NCBI RefSeq assembly: GCF_900112485.1
Contig: NZ_FOMG01000002.1
Location: 62,001 to 126,000 of the forward strand
DNA from: Clostridium uliginosum
GTDB lineage: Bacteria; Bacillota; Clostridia; Clostridiales; Clostridiaceae
Reading direction: 5' to 3'
DNA: 64,000 bases
Under the pieces are notes generated by a model. The model saw only the letters and a program-made list of their open reading frames with translations. It made no database searches and was not told the origin of the DNA. Below, piece by piece: positions 45,333 to 54,575 of this stretch. The translations under genes were made by a program, and so were the position numbers. Numbering within the stretch: the first letter of the stretch is position 1; every line of letters starts with the position of its first letter.

Positions 45333-46017
45333 ATGTTTTAAAATAATCAGAAAGTTTTTGTAAATCAGGTATAAATATTCTTTTGTCCTTATAATAAAAT
45401 AGCTTTTTATTCTGTAATATTTTTATAGCTCTTGAAACTGTTTCTCTCTGACTTCCTAGCAAATCTGCAAGATATGTAATACTTATATTCATGTCAATCA
45501 TAGTTCCATCATCACAACTAATTCCATAATCTTTTCCTAGCTTATATATTTTAGCAACAAGCTTCTTTTCTATCTTTATAGAAGATGATGTGTTCTTTAA
45601 TTGCCTATACATACGTCTAACCTTATTTGATAATGAATCTATAACTGCTTTTGTGAGCTGAAAATCACTTTCCATTATGTCTATGAATGTATCTCTATAA
45701 ATTTCTAATATTTCAGCCTCTTCAAATACTTCACAATTTATTGATTCTGTAATATCTTCAACTATAACTTCGTTGATTATTTTTCCCTTATCCAGTATAA
45801 ACAAAACTTTTTTCTGTCCATTTTCGTTAACTTTATACAATGATACAGCTCCACTCATCACTACATAAATCAAATTTATACGTTCCTTGTCTAAAAAAAT
45901 CATACTTCCTGCCATATATTTTTTTATTTTTCCGTGCTTATATATTAAATAAATAGACTTATCTGATATCTCCGAAAAAATTTTTAATTTCCTAAGTTCT
46001 TCTTCTCTATACCCCAT
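45328..46017 (-). CDS. Second Crp/Fnr family regulator
   Basis: About 229 residues when started at the ATG at 46017, chosen because AGAAGGAG lies 5 bases upstream; the ATGs at 46038 and 46044 have no such site. cAMP-fold domain then HTH with ITYLADLLGSQRETVSRAIK, again Glu-x2-Ser-Arg. Unlike the other regulator it has no N-terminal Cys cluster (one Cys after GIS and one in INCEVF), so it may bind heme or a small ligand. Directly upstream of asrABC and near hcp/DUF1858: best candidate for the sulfite or NO regulator. Confidence 0.85.
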   Translation of the reverse strand: MGYREEELRKLKIFSEISDKSIYLIYKHGKIKKYMAGSMIFLDKERINLIYVVMSGAVSLYKVNENGQKKVLFILDKGKIINEVIVEDITESINCEVFEEAEILEIYRDTFIDIMESDFQLTKAVIDSLSNKVRRMYRQLKNTSSSIKIEKKLVAKIYKLGKDYGISCDDGTMIDMNISITYLADLLGSQRETVSRAIKILQNKKLFYYKDKRIFIPDLQKLSDYFKTS

Positions 46018-46140
46018 ACATACTCCTTCTAAAAACATATTCAAAAAATAATATTAATAATCATTCTATCACATTTTAATAATAACTTAAAAAAATAATT
46101 TAAAATCATTACCATTATAATTATTGTTTATAGAAAGCTT

Positions 46141-46236
46141 TTAGGCACAACAAAAAAATAATAGGCCAATATGCTTATCTATTTTGTATCATACTACATC
46201 GCATCTTTAGCCTATTACTTTCTTTCATATGTCTAA
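46141..46236. repeat. Family 1 element, internally deleted copy (96 bp)
   Basis: TTAGGCACAACAAAAAAATA to TTTCTTTCATATGTCTAA. Ends one base before the DUF1858 stop codon (minus strand). Confidence 0.7.
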
Positions 46237-46237
46237 T

Positions 46238-46420
46238 TTATTTATTTAACGCTTCTAATAATTCTTCTAAATTTAGTCCATGAACCTTAGTAGCATCTTC
46301 AATTGTTTCTGCTTGTGAAGATGGACATCCAACACATCCCATTCCAAAGCTCATTAAGATTTGTGGTGCATCTTCCTTTGTTCTTATTACTTCTCCTATT
46401 GTTAAATCTTTAGTTATCAT
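46238..46420 (-). CDS. DUF1858 redox-disulfide domain protein (60 aa)
   Basis: Small hybrid-cluster-protein-associated domain: DLTIGEVIRTKEDAPQILMS then GMGCVGCPSSQAETIEDA, with the Cys-x2-Cys redox pair. Usually encoded near hcp or DUF438 genes and thought to bind or transfer a redox group under NO stress. RBS GAGGAGAAG. Promoter with GTAAC-N4-GTTAC at -41.5. Confidence 0.88.
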   Translation of the reverse strand: MITKDLTIGEVIRTKEDAPQILMSFGMGCVGCPSSQAETIEDATKVHGLNLEELLEALNK

Positions 46421-46522
46421 ATTTAATCTTCTCCTCTACTTTAATCTAATTAATTTTCTTTAACTTATGAATTTAATATATTATTAAATTCATAAGTTAG
46501 AAATATTTATCCTATATTTCAT

Positions 46523-46564
46523 AGTATATTACTTAACTACCATTCAATCTGTAACCCATGTTAC
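46523..46564 (-). promoter_or_regulatory. Class II promoter of the DUF1858 gene
   Basis: GTAACCCATGTTAC (46551-46564) centred 29.5 bases upstream of TATACT (46523-46528). Confidence 0.7.
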
Positions 46565-46596
46565 AATTTATTTTTTATTAATACCTTTTTAACTTA

Positions 46597-46879
46597 GGCT
46601 ATGTTTTAATATAGTGTTGATATTGTTACATTTTTGTTCAGTGGGCATTAGAATTGGACTTTTAGAACTCTTAATGAGTATTGTCACATTAGTTGCTTGT
46701 CCGAAGCTTGTCTTTGGAGCAAGCTGGAATGGGACTATACTCATTTAGATGTTCTTAAGTGAGAGTCAAAATTTTATATTTTGTTGCTCGAACTTACTCA
46801 GCGAATGAATATGAGTCGAGTTTCCTATATTAATTCTTTAGCCCACTGAACAATATCAACACGGTTTTAAAACATAGCC
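46597..46879. mobile_element. MITE-like element, family 2 (283 bp)
   Basis: Terminal inverted repeats GGCTATGTTTTA...CGTGTTGATATTGTTC. Perfect 8-bp target duplication TTAACTTA at 46589-46596 and 46880-46887. No open frame. A 235-bp internally deleted relative is at 56661-56895. The 8-bp duplication suggests mobilisation by a transposase of a family that makes 8-bp repeats; I cannot name it. Confidence 0.85.
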
Positions 46880-46899
46880 TTAACTTATTGTTTAAAAAA

Positions 46900-47655
46900 T
46901 TATACTTTAGGTGTAAATCCACAATATCCTATTTCATCACACCGTCTCTTCATATCCTTCCATATTTCCTTTTCTTTTATAGATTCTATTGCTGTAGGAT
47001 ATAAAATATAATTCTCTTTAAATATGTGATCTCTTAAATTAAAAATTATATATTTTGCTGTGTCATCAACTTTTTCTTTAAACTCATTAAATTCTAATTG
47101 AGAAACTTCTTCAGCTGTCTGTTTTAAAAACTTTTTCTTAGCTCTCAAATCATCATGTTCCATTCTCATAATTCTAGTTGGACCAGTGATCTTTCTATCT
47201 TCCATCTCAGTAAACAACACTTTTTCTTCTCTTTGGTGGTGATTTTCTGCATCTAATATATTATTTACAACAGTTTTTAATGCTTCAAATTCTTCTAAAC
47301 TGCTGTTATAGCTTTCTAGTTTTTGAATTTTAGAATTAATTTCTTCGAGTTCGGTTAAAAACTCAAGAATTTTATCATGTTCAGCAATAAGTGTATGCAC
47401 AACATGACTTGGTTCAATTTTTGTTTTAATTTTATCAAGTTCGCCTTTTAGAACTTCCATGTGAATATCACAAAGATGCCTTAAATCTTGAGGATTCATT
47501 CCTTTTTCTATTAAATTTTGTTCTGCAATTGACAGCTCAATAGGATTTATATTTGAAACAATATCTAAAGCCTCTTTTCTTAAAGCTTCCGTTACGCCCA
47601 CCTGATTTAATTTTTGTAAAACTTCAGTTAATTTTTCTATCTTTCTATTATCCAT
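46900..47655 (-). CDS. DUF438/hemerythrin-type protein (251 aa)
   Basis: N-terminal DUF438 (about 1-70: KLTEVLQKLNQVGVTEALRK, IEKGMNPQDLRHLCDIHMEV) and a hemerythrin HHE domain (about 85-240) with ligands in HTLIAEHDKILEFL, HHQREEKVLF, MRMEHDDLRA and LRDHIFKENYILYP. Such diiron proteins handle O2 or NO in anaerobes. RBS AAGGAGGAATTAAA. FNR-type -41.5 promoter at 47711-47751. No PAS domain after DUF438, so this is the short form. Confidence 0.88.
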   Translation of the reverse strand: MDNRKIEKLTEVLQKLNQVGVTEALRKEALDIVSNINPIELSIAEQNLIEKGMNPQDLRHLCDIHMEVLKGELDKIKTKIEPSHVVHTLIAEHDKILEFLTELEEINSKIQKLESYNSSLEEFEALKTVVNNILDAENHHQREEKVLFTEMEDRKITGPTRIMRMEHDDLRAKKKFLKQTAEEVSQLEFNEFKEKVDDTAKYIIFNLRDHIFKENYILYPTAIESIKEKEIWKDMKRRCDEIGYCGFTPKV

Positions 47656-47710
47656 TTTTAATTCCTCCTTATATAAAACTTGTTTTCAAATGCTACATTT
47701 CTATGTCCTA

Positions 47711-47751
47711 ATTCTACTTAACTTTGATTTATAAAAATGTGATTTAAATCA
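47711..47751 (-). promoter_or_regulatory. FNR-type class II promoter of the DUF438 gene
   Basis: TGATTTAAATCA (47740-47751), centre 29.5 bases upstream of TAGAAT (47711-47716). About 30 bases around it match the cupin promoter. Confidence 0.7.
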
Positions 47752-47851
47752 AAGTTAAAAAAGTTTTAAATGAAACCAAAGGATTCTTATAAAGATAGAA
47801 TCGTTTCTATACTTCTTGTTAGGTAGGATTGCATATAACAAATGATGAAAA

Positions 47852-47907
47852 CATAATATAATAAAAACTACTGTAACAATTGTTACAGTAGTTTTTATTA
47901 TATTATG
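47852..47907. terminator. Perfect 56-base palindrome after the HD gene
   Basis: 28 base pairs on each side of the axis between 47879 and 47880, with no unpaired loop; core GTAACAATTGTTAC. Best read as the terminator of the HD gene (stop 47918), though the core equals the site seen in three promoters here. Confidence 0.7.
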
Positions 47908-47917
47908 CTATGATAGT

Positions 47918-48412
47918 TTAAATATTAAGTTTAAACATATGTTTGCAAAATAATTTTCCATTTTCTGTTTTAAATATTTTTTTATAAGTGCTTTCTACTG
48001 CATTTATTCCAAAATTATCTTCATATAAATTTACAAGAAAATCTGCTTCAACTAAAATTTGATAATCAATATTGTCTATATTGCTATACGTATGATGATG
48101 TCCAACTAAAAAGCACACTCTATCAATCACTTTTTCATCATAGCCTAAATTAGTTAATAAATCTTTTGCAAGAGCTGGTCCTTCTTTTTCCTGAAGCTTT
48201 CCATTACAATCACCATTATATTTTTCTTCACAAAATCTTATTTATATATCATGAATAACAGCTGCTGTTTCAAGTATATATAATGTATCTTTATCTAAAT
48301 TTTCTAAGACACCAATTGTCTTAGAAAAATTGTGTACTTTTATAAAGTGTTGAATACGCTTTGGATCTCCTTCATAATATGCAATCATTTCTTTAATCAA
48401 TTGTTCTATCAT
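47918..48412 (-). pseudogene. HD-domain hydrolase broken by one nonsense codon
   Basis: Starts MIEQLIKEMIAYYEGDPKRI with RBS GAGGAGGAAACTAAGG. The HD motif reads AAVIHDI then TAA (48242-48244), and the same frame continues IRFCEEKYNGDCNGK ... VGHHHTYSNIDNIDYQIL to a normal stop. Relatives have HDIG here, so GGA has probably become TAA. Everything else, including the promoter and terminator, looks intact. Either a recent inactivation or a sequencing error. An upstream ATG at 48454 lacks an RBS and nearly coincides with the predicted transcription start. Confidence 0.8.
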
Positions 48413-48464
48413 CCTTAGTTTCCTCCTCAATTCATATTTATATATAAAATCCATTTTTATTTAC

Positions 48465-48506
48465 ATTATAACTATTTTTATGTAAATATACAGTAACGTA
48501 TGTTAC
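48465..48506 (-). promoter_or_regulatory. Class II promoter of the HD gene
   Basis: GTAACGTATGTTAC (48493-48506) centred 29.5 bases upstream of TATAAT (48465-48470). The region 48507-48821 has no gene that I can support. Confidence 0.7.
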
Positions 48507-48821
48507 CCTATTATATTATTTAAGCAATTATTTATTTATCTTGCTTTACTTCAATCTTTATACCCATATCTGTATCCCCTTCAGGTCAGTTTTGCCATAC
48601 ATTTATCCGGACTTTTTATATGGTATTATTGAAGGTGAAATCGAAAAAAGGTATGAAAATAGGACTAAGGAAGTTCTATCCTTAATCCTATTATTATTCT
48701 ATCTTAGCCCTTGATATATGTGCTTTGTCACTAATAATGACTACATGTTTAATTCTCGCTTAATCATCATTTTTTCTTGCTTATATCCACCTACTTCTGC
48801 ACAGTTTTTTCAATATGACAG

Positions 48822-48965
48822 ATGTCTTATCAAAGTAGCAAGACTTTTTTAGTTGATTATGCTTTGGTAGTAGGTTTCATAGGGACAATATTAATATTCG
48901 TATATAAGGAATTAGCTGATTTCTCATCAAGAAGGCGCAAAAATACAGGAGGACAAGGCAAATAA
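48822..48965 (+). CDS. Small single-span membrane protein (47 aa)
   Basis: MSYQSSKTFLVDYALVVGFI continues GTILIFVYKELADFSSRRRK: one membrane helix with a basic C-terminal tail. No good RBS, but a perfect 18-bp terminator follows 13 bases after the stop. Convergent with kup. Possibly a regulatory small protein or the tail of a lost gene. Confidence 0.4.
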   Translation: MSYQSSKTFLVDYALVVGFIGTILIFVYKELADFSSRRRKNTGGQGK

Positions 48966-48978
48966 GAGTTAAAACATG

Positions 48979-49021
48979 AATTAAAGAGGTTTTCTTCATT
49001 ATAAAGAAAACCTCTTTAATT
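48979..49021. terminator. Bidirectional terminator, kup and small ORF
   Basis: Perfect 18-bp stem AATTAAAGAGGTTTTCTT / AAGAAAACCTCTTTAATT with a 7-base loop. Confidence 0.85.
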
Positions 49022-49118
49022 GTTTAATACATTAAATAAGAATTGGGGCACCAGTTTTATCCACAAGTATTATTGGTCAGTGACATAAATCCAGAAGATT
49101 AATAAAATTCAAACAACA

Positions 49119-51122
49119 TTATTTTGAAGTTCTTTTTAAAATCGTACCATCAATGTGTCCTAAAAATAGTGGAATTTTTTCGATATAAACATCACTAGTA
49201 TCAAGCCCAAACCATTTTGCTGGAGAAACAGTAAATCTTTTTATAAATAATTTAGATCTAAGTATAAACGAATCCCAAAAACCTAGTCCTGATTCATATG
49301 AAAGTTGTTCTTGAGTTAAAATAAAACGAAAATCACCAACTTTTCGGTCAGGAAGTGTGGTGTAAGTTCTAGATTGAAGTTTTATTTCTCCACTCTCAAC
49401 TAATTCAGTTGAAATTTGACGTAAGAAAACATTTAATTTTTGCTCTACTCGGAATCCAAGCTTTAGTCGAACTCTTACAATGTTGGATGTTCCAAAAGTA
49501 TCTACACTATAATCTGATTGATAAGGTTCATCAGTAACAGAAATATGAACAAACCAGTAAACATCTGCTTTCTTAGGTCTTTTATCAAAGATAGAGTACA
49601 TTATTGTCCTTTCAATTTGTTTAGGATCGTGAGTACTAGTTAAACATACAAGGTTAGTTGTATATTTAGGGCGATCAGGATCTTGGCATAATCTATTTAG
49701 TTGATTTATATGATCTTCAATTAGAACATTATCTAATAATCTCATTTTAATATTGTAGCCTTTGATCCAAATATACATAATAGCTAATATTGCAAAAGCA
49801 ATTAAGACAGCTACAAATCCTCCATGCGTAAATTTAACAACATTTGCAATCAAGAAAGAAAATTCAAAGCTAGCAAAGAAAATAAGCATAATTAGAGCAA
49901 TAATAAATGGAGTCTTTTGTTTTAATAAATAGTTAAATAACAGAATAGTCGTCATTAACATAGTAACTGTAATTGCTAGTCCATATGCTGCTTCCATATG
50001 TTCTGAATTTTTAAAGTAAAGAACAATTCCAATACAAACAATCCATAAAAATCTATTAACTGCTGGTATATAGAGCTGGCCTTTAGAACTAGATGGATAC
50101 ATAGTATGTAATCTAGGAAATAAGTTCAATTTAATTGCTTCAGATACAAGTGTAAAAGACCCTGAAATTAATGCCTGCGAAGCAATAATTGCAGCTAAAG
50201 TTGAAATTATTATACCAAATATCAAAAGACTATTTGGCATCATTTGAAAAAATGGGTTTAAATCTTCCAAATTAAGAAACTTAGGATTGTTCTTGGCTGC
50301 CAATATCCAAGCTCCTTGACCAAAATAATTTAATAATAAACATATTTTAACAAAAGGCCAAGTGCGATAAATGTTATTTTTACCAACGTGTCCAAGATCT
50401 GAGTAAAGAGCTTCAGCACCTGTTGATGATAAAAATATACTACCAAGGATAAAGAATCCTAATTTATTTTCACTACTAAAAAGAATGCTAATGCCATAGT
50501 GCGGTGATAATGCACGTAATAATGTCCAATCATGAGAAATATTAACAATTCCAAAGAATGCTAAACTACAAAACCAAATAAGCATAATTGGACCAAACAC
50601 TTTCCCAATTAAATCAGTTCCAAAATGTTGAACAAAAAAGAGAATACTTATAATTGTTATTACAATTGTAATAATACTATTTTGATGGCTACCAAAAACC
50701 ATATTAAACTTTGGAATTAGCTTTAGCCCTTCAATTGCTGAAGTTACAGTTACAGCAGGTGTCAACATTCCATCAGCTAAGAGTGCAGATCCACCAATCA
50801 TAGCAGGAATAATAAGCCACTTTGCACGATTACGAACTAAAGTGAAAAGAGAAAAAATGCCACCTTCACCCTTATTATCTGCTTTTAAAGTGATAAGAAC
50901 ATATTTTATTGTTGTTAAAATAGTAATTGTCCAAAAAACCAGGGACAAAGTTCCAAGAATAAAATTTTCAGATACATTTTCTAAACCACCATTACCCTTG
51001 AGGACTGATTTCATTACATAAAGTGGTGAAGTTCCGATATCTCCATAAACCACACCTAATGTTACTAAAATCCCGCCTAAGGTCAATTTAGAAATATTGT
51101 TTTGTTTCATAATTGATTTCAT
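49119..51122 (-). CDS. kup: Kup potassium uptake transporter
   Basis: 667 residues, about 12 membrane helices then a 180-residue cytoplasmic tail. Signature GGILVTLGVVYGDIGTSPLY at the N-terminus, KADNKGEGGIFSLF, and GGSALLADGMLTPAVTVTSA. Proton-coupled K+ uptake at low external K+. RBS AAGGAAGATTAAAT. Promoter at 51288-51315 with a leader of about 160 bases in which I see no c-di-AMP riboswitch. Confidence 0.93.
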   Translation of the reverse strand: MKSIMKQNNISKLTLGGILVTLGVVYGDIGTSPLYVMKSVLKGNGGLENVSENFILGTLSLVFWTITILTTIKYVLITLKADNKGEGGIFSLFTLVRNRAKWLIIPAMIGGSALLADGMLTPAVTVTSAIEGLKLIPKFNMVFGSHQNSIITIVITIISILFFVQHFGTDLIGKVFGPIMLIWFCSLAFFGIVNISHDWTLLRALSPHYGISILFSSENKLGFFILGSIFLSSTGAEALYSDLGHVGKNNIYRTWPFVKICLLLNYFGQGAWILAAKNNPKFLNLEDLNPFFQMMPNSLLIFGIIISTLAAIIASQALISGSFTLVSEAIKLNLFPRLHTMYPSSSKGQLYIPAVNRFLWIVCIGIVLYFKNSEHMEAAYGLAITVTMLMTTILLFNYLLKQKTPFIIALIMLIFFASFEFSFLIANVVKFTHGGFVAVLIAFAILAIMYIWIKGYNIKMRLLDNVLIEDHINQLNRLCQDPDRPKYTTNLVCLTSTHDPKQIERTIMYSIFDKRPKKADVYWFVHISVTDEPYQSDYSVDTFGTSNIVRVRLKLGFRVEQKLNVFLRQISTELVESGEIKLQSRTYTTLPDRKVGDFRFILTQEQLSYESGLGFWDSFILRSKLFIKRFTVSPAKWFGLDTSDVYIEKIPLFLGHIDGTILKRTSK

Positions 51123-51287
51123 ATTTAATCTTCCTTTTCTGCATTTAAAATAGTAATATATAAGTTCTAATTACGCTTATATATTTGAATTAATTTTTTT
51201 AAGTTACTCTTTAAACTTGTTATACATTGCAAGTGTATATTATTAATTCAACACATTTATTATTTGCTTATTGTTGAAATAATATTT

Positions 51288-51315
51288 ATCATAACACGGT
51301 TAAAAAATAAGTCAA
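51288..51315 (-). promoter_or_regulatory. kup promoter
   Basis: Minus strand TTGACT (51310-51315), 16-base spacer, TATGAT (51288-51293). Confidence 0.55.
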
Positions 51316-51738
51316 TCTAATTTTGACAAAATTAGCAAAATTAGATTATAAATTTTAATAATCTTCATTTTTATTCTTAAATCTACTTTAATATTTCATA
51401 TTTATTGTTGAAGGCCGTCATTTTCTGACATATAATGTAATTGTGCTTTTGTTATGGTTCCGTTTAAAATTCTAACAAATTATATACACCCATTTCTTTA
51501 ATATAATAAGAGATTATTTTTCTAAAAGTTTCTAATATCTTATTATTATTTTTGTCCAAATTCACTTCAACAAAAATTCAAAATAGATGAGCTAATTTTC
51601 TCAACCTTTTTCTCTTGATTTTTTCATAAGAAAAAAGCCCACAGGCATAGCCTGTAAGCTGTAAAATGAAAATTTTATTCTCATGTCACAAAAAAAATGT
51701 CTGATGAAAGTGTTAAGTTATTTGAATTGACAATAAAT

Positions 51739-51799
51739 AAAAAACTTCCGTCATCATAATTCTTAAGGTGTAAGAATGGTGGAAGACGGAAGTTTTTTT
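51739..51799 (-). terminator. rlmD terminator
   Basis: AAAAAACTTCCGTC pairs with GACGGAAGTTTTTT, with inner ATTCTT/AAGAAT pairing. A weaker hairpin (ACAGGC/GCCTGT) lies at 51640-51657. The rest of 51316-51738 has no gene. Confidence 0.8.
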
Positions 51800-51824
51800 A
51801 TACTTTTATCCTTTATAAATGGCT

Positions 51825-53180
51825 CTATTTCTTGATTAGTTTCACTACAGTTTCAGCGTGAGGTGTGTTAGGGAACATATCTTTAACTTTAGTTTGTATT
51901 ATCTCATATCCTCTTTCTGTTAGTGTCTTTAAATCTGTCACTAAAGTCTTAGGATTACATGAAACATATATTATTTCTTTAGCATTAAATTTTATTACAT
52001 AATCTAATGCTTTTGGATGTACTCCACTTCTTGGCGGATCTAATATTATTATGTCTGGTTTATCTTTAACCGTTTTTATTATTTCCGCTACATCACCAGC
52101 TAAGAATTCACAGTTATATAATCCATTAATCTTAGCATTTTCTTTTGCTGCTTCTACAGCTTCTTCTATAAGTTCAATTCCTACAACCTTTTTTGCAGTA
52201 GGTGCTACTATTTGACCAATTGTTCCTGTTCCACAATAAAGATCAAATACTACTTTATTTTCTGCACTTCCCATAAAATCTCTAACTATTGAGTAAAGAC
52301 TTTCTGCACCTTTTGTATTGGTTTGGAAAAATGAAAATGGTGATATATTAAATTTAAGTCCTAACACCGTTTCTTTAATGTAATCTCTTCCATATAGTAT
52401 GTTAACCTTTTGTGGAATTACTGCATCAGATAATGAATCATTTTCTGTATGAAGTATTGATACTAATTTGCCTTCATAATCTTGATCTTTTAAAAGTTTT
52501 ACATATTCACTTAAATCAAAATCTATTTGTGTTGTTGTAACTAAATTTACTAATATTTCTCCAGTGTTTTGAGCTTTTCTTATTACTAAATGTCTTAAGT
52601 AACCTTCTCTTTTCATTACTCTATAATAAGGTAAATCTTGTTTTCCAAAATAATCTGCAGTTAATTTTATTATTGTTCTATAATCTTCATCAACAATTTT
52701 ACAATTATCTACAGTCATTATCCCAAAAGATTTAGCTCTCATATGCATTCCTATCGAAAGCTCCCCACCTTTTTCTTCATCTCCAAAGGTGAATTCCATC
52801 TTATTTCTATATTCCCATTGATTTGGACTTCCTAATACTCCTAAGTATTCTCCTGTAGGAACATCTGCTTCTTTGAACAAAGCTTTAACTTCTTCACCTA
52901 AAAGCTCTAATTGCTTTTCATAAGGCAGTGTTTGAGATGAACAACCACCACATACTCCAAAATGAGGACATTCAGCCTCTATTTCATAATCTGTCCTTTC
53001 ATCTACACTGAGTAACTTTACTTCGGAATATTCTTTTCTATTTTTCTTAACTCTACCTGTTATTACTTGACCTGGAAAAGTATTTTTTACATATACTATC
53101 TTATCTTCCACGTATCCTATTCCTATTGAAGGAAATTGTGACTTTTCTATCTTAACTTTTACTTCGCTTCCTCTTCTCAT
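51825..53180 (-). CDS. rlmD: 23S rRNA (uracil-C5)-methyltransferase, RlmD/RumA family
   Basis: About 451 residues: TRAM domain (residues 1-60), 4Fe-4S ligands [14 protein letters not shown] site [15 protein letters not shown], catalytic region [14 protein letters not shown] and YVSCNPKTL with the nucleophilic Cys. Methylates U1939-type or U747-type positions of 23S rRNA; Firmicute members may do both (RlmCD). The ATG at 53180 fits the RBS AGGAG better than the ATG at 53186, which is only one base away from it. Confidence 0.9.
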   Translation of the reverse strand: MRRGSEVKVKIEKSQFPSIGIGYVEDKIVYVKNTFPGQVITGRVKKNRKEYSEVKLLSVDERTDYEIEAECPHFGVCGGCSSQTLPYEKQLELLGEEVKALFKEADVPTGEYLGVLGSPNQWEYRNKMEFTFGDEEKGGELSIGMHMRAKSFGIMTVDNCKIVDEDYRTIIKLTADYFGKQDLPYYRVMKREGYLRHLVIRKAQNTGEILVNLVTTTQIDFDLSEYVKLLKDQDYEGKLVSILHTENDSLSDAVIPQKVNILYGRDYIKETVLGLKFNISPFSFFQTNTKGAESLYSIVRDFMGSAENKVVFDLYCGTGTIGQIVAPTAKKVVGIELIEEAVEAAKENAKINGLYNCEFLAGDVAEIIKTVKDKPDIIILDPPRSGVHPKALDYVIKFNAKEIIYVSCNPKTLVTDLKTLTERGYEIIQTKVKDMFPNTPHAETVVKLIKK

Positions 53181-53199
53181 TAACATACTCCTACAATCT

Positions 53200-53622
53200 T
53201 TAGTCTATATTAAGAATTCTTTTTCCTATGCTCTTTTTTAATCTTGTCTTTTCAACTATTGGTGTATATAAAACGTTAACTAAATAATAAAATATTAATA
53301 AAAATGCCAATGGCATTAATACATTGTATCCTATTACCTTTAATATAAAATCAAAAATTACTAATACAATTCCTGAAATTGCAAGTGTTACTATTTGATC
53401 AATTGCAGTTGAAAATAACTTTAATAATAATGATGGTTTATAATTAATTTCTTTTTTAATGTCTTCATTAATGCAGTCTTCGTTTTTTACTGTTATAAAA
53501 TCTTCAACTTCATTATCTGAATTAGTTGATTTTTCTTGTGAGCTTTCATTTTTCATTGTTTCATCGTCTACTTTCTTATCTTGTATTTTGCTTTCATTAA
53601 TATTGTTTTTGTCTTGATTCAA
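53200..53622 (-). CDS. RDD family membrane protein
   Basis: 140 residues: a 60-residue acidic, Asn/Lys-rich N-terminal tail, then two or three helices ([39 protein letters not shown]) and GKRILNID, typical of RDD proteins (Arg, Asp, Asp). TTG start with RBS AAGGGGG. Role unknown; compatible-solute or ion transport has been suggested for relatives. Just upstream of rlmD. Confidence 0.7.
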   Translation of the reverse strand: MNQDKNNINESKIQDKKVDDETMKNESSQEKSTNSDNEVEDFITVKNEDCINEDIKKEINYKPSLLLKLFSTAIDQIVTLAISGIVLVIFDFILKVIGYNVLMPLAFLLIFYYLVNVLYTPIVEKTRLKKSIGKRILNID

Positions 53623-53643
53623 AATATTGTCCCCCTTAAAATT

Positions 53644-54339
53644 CTACTTTAAAGTAGTGTTTGGCTTTGTAAAATCATATTTTTTAGTAGCTAATTTATA
53701 TAATATGTAATCTTTACTTACCGTTATTTCTTCTTTTAATCCATCTATACTATCTTTTATAATAATATCAGATTTTCCTTCTTTTAATCCATCTATTATT
53801 TGCTTATTTATTGATGAATAATCTCTTTTTTCTTTACCTGTAAAAGCTGCTATATATTTATTGAAAGATGTTTTTCCTAAATCAAAGTCTTGATTTTTAA
53901 TAGTATCTTTACTATCAAATTTTAAACTTAATTTTAATTCTATATCACCTGATGATAAATCTTCACCATATATTTTCATTCCAAAATACATACTTTCAAT
54001 TCTATTTGGTTCTGGATTTTTATTATCAAAATATATTGAATTATCATTTATAGTTTGATCATTTTCTTTTTTTACAGTTTCGTCTTTTGAATATTTTAAT
54101 TCAAATTCCTTTGTTATATTCTCCATCTTAGTTAAATAACTATTAAAAAAGGATTTAGTTTGATCTAAACTATAATCTTCAGACCATGATCCTTTTAAAT
54201 TTTCATCGTCACTGCTCTGTTCCGTTTTTCCTTTACTATTATTACTTTGTTCTGTGTTCTGTGTTTCAGAATTACCACATCCTATTAAGGAAGCTGCAAT
54301 TATTAGACTCATTATTATACCACAAATTCTTTTGGACAT
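53644..54339 (-). CDS. Putative lipoprotein (231 aa)
   Basis: Signal peptide KRICGIIMSLIIAASLIGC with lipobox LIGC, then a Ser/Asn/Glu-rich linker and a soluble domain ending DFTKPNTTLK. Exported and anchored to the membrane outer face. RBS TAGGGGGATTTTCTA. Family not recognised; 21 bases upstream of the RDD gene, so perhaps the two work together at the membrane. Confidence 0.75.
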   Translation of the reverse strand: MSKRICGIIMSLIIAASLIGCGNSETQNTEQSNNSKGKTEQSSDDENLKGSWSEDYSLDQTKSFFNSYLTKMENITKEFELKYSKDETVKKENDQTINDNSIYFDNKNPEPNRIESMYFGMKIYGEDLSSGDIELKLSLKFDSKDTIKNQDFDLGKTSFNKYIAAFTGKEKRDYSSINKQIIDGLKEGKSDIIIKDSIDGLKEEITVSKDYILYKLATKKYDFTKPNTTLK

Positions 54340-54575
54340 TAGAAAATCCCCCTAATTTACAAGTTTTATTTTAATTGAATGTAGTTAAAGATATTATATA
54401 TTTTTTCTAAAAACCATTGTTCATCTAAATTTTAATTTATCTAAATACTACCTATTTAGAATACCACAATACTAACATATAGTGTATCATTATTATGTTT
54501 CAACTATGTGTCAACTTCAAAAATTAAATCAAACATTATAAAGAGTAACTTTTTGTGTTATTATTTTTTTAATTA

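Noticed and set aside
48580-48715. Coding-like stretch reading LPYIYPDFLYGIIEGEIEKR
   Set aside because: No start codon or RBS and frames on both strands look equally plausible; cannot be supported as a gene.
51123-51300. c-di-AMP (ydaO) riboswitch before kup
   Set aside because: None of the conserved riboswitch segments is visible in the 160-base leader.
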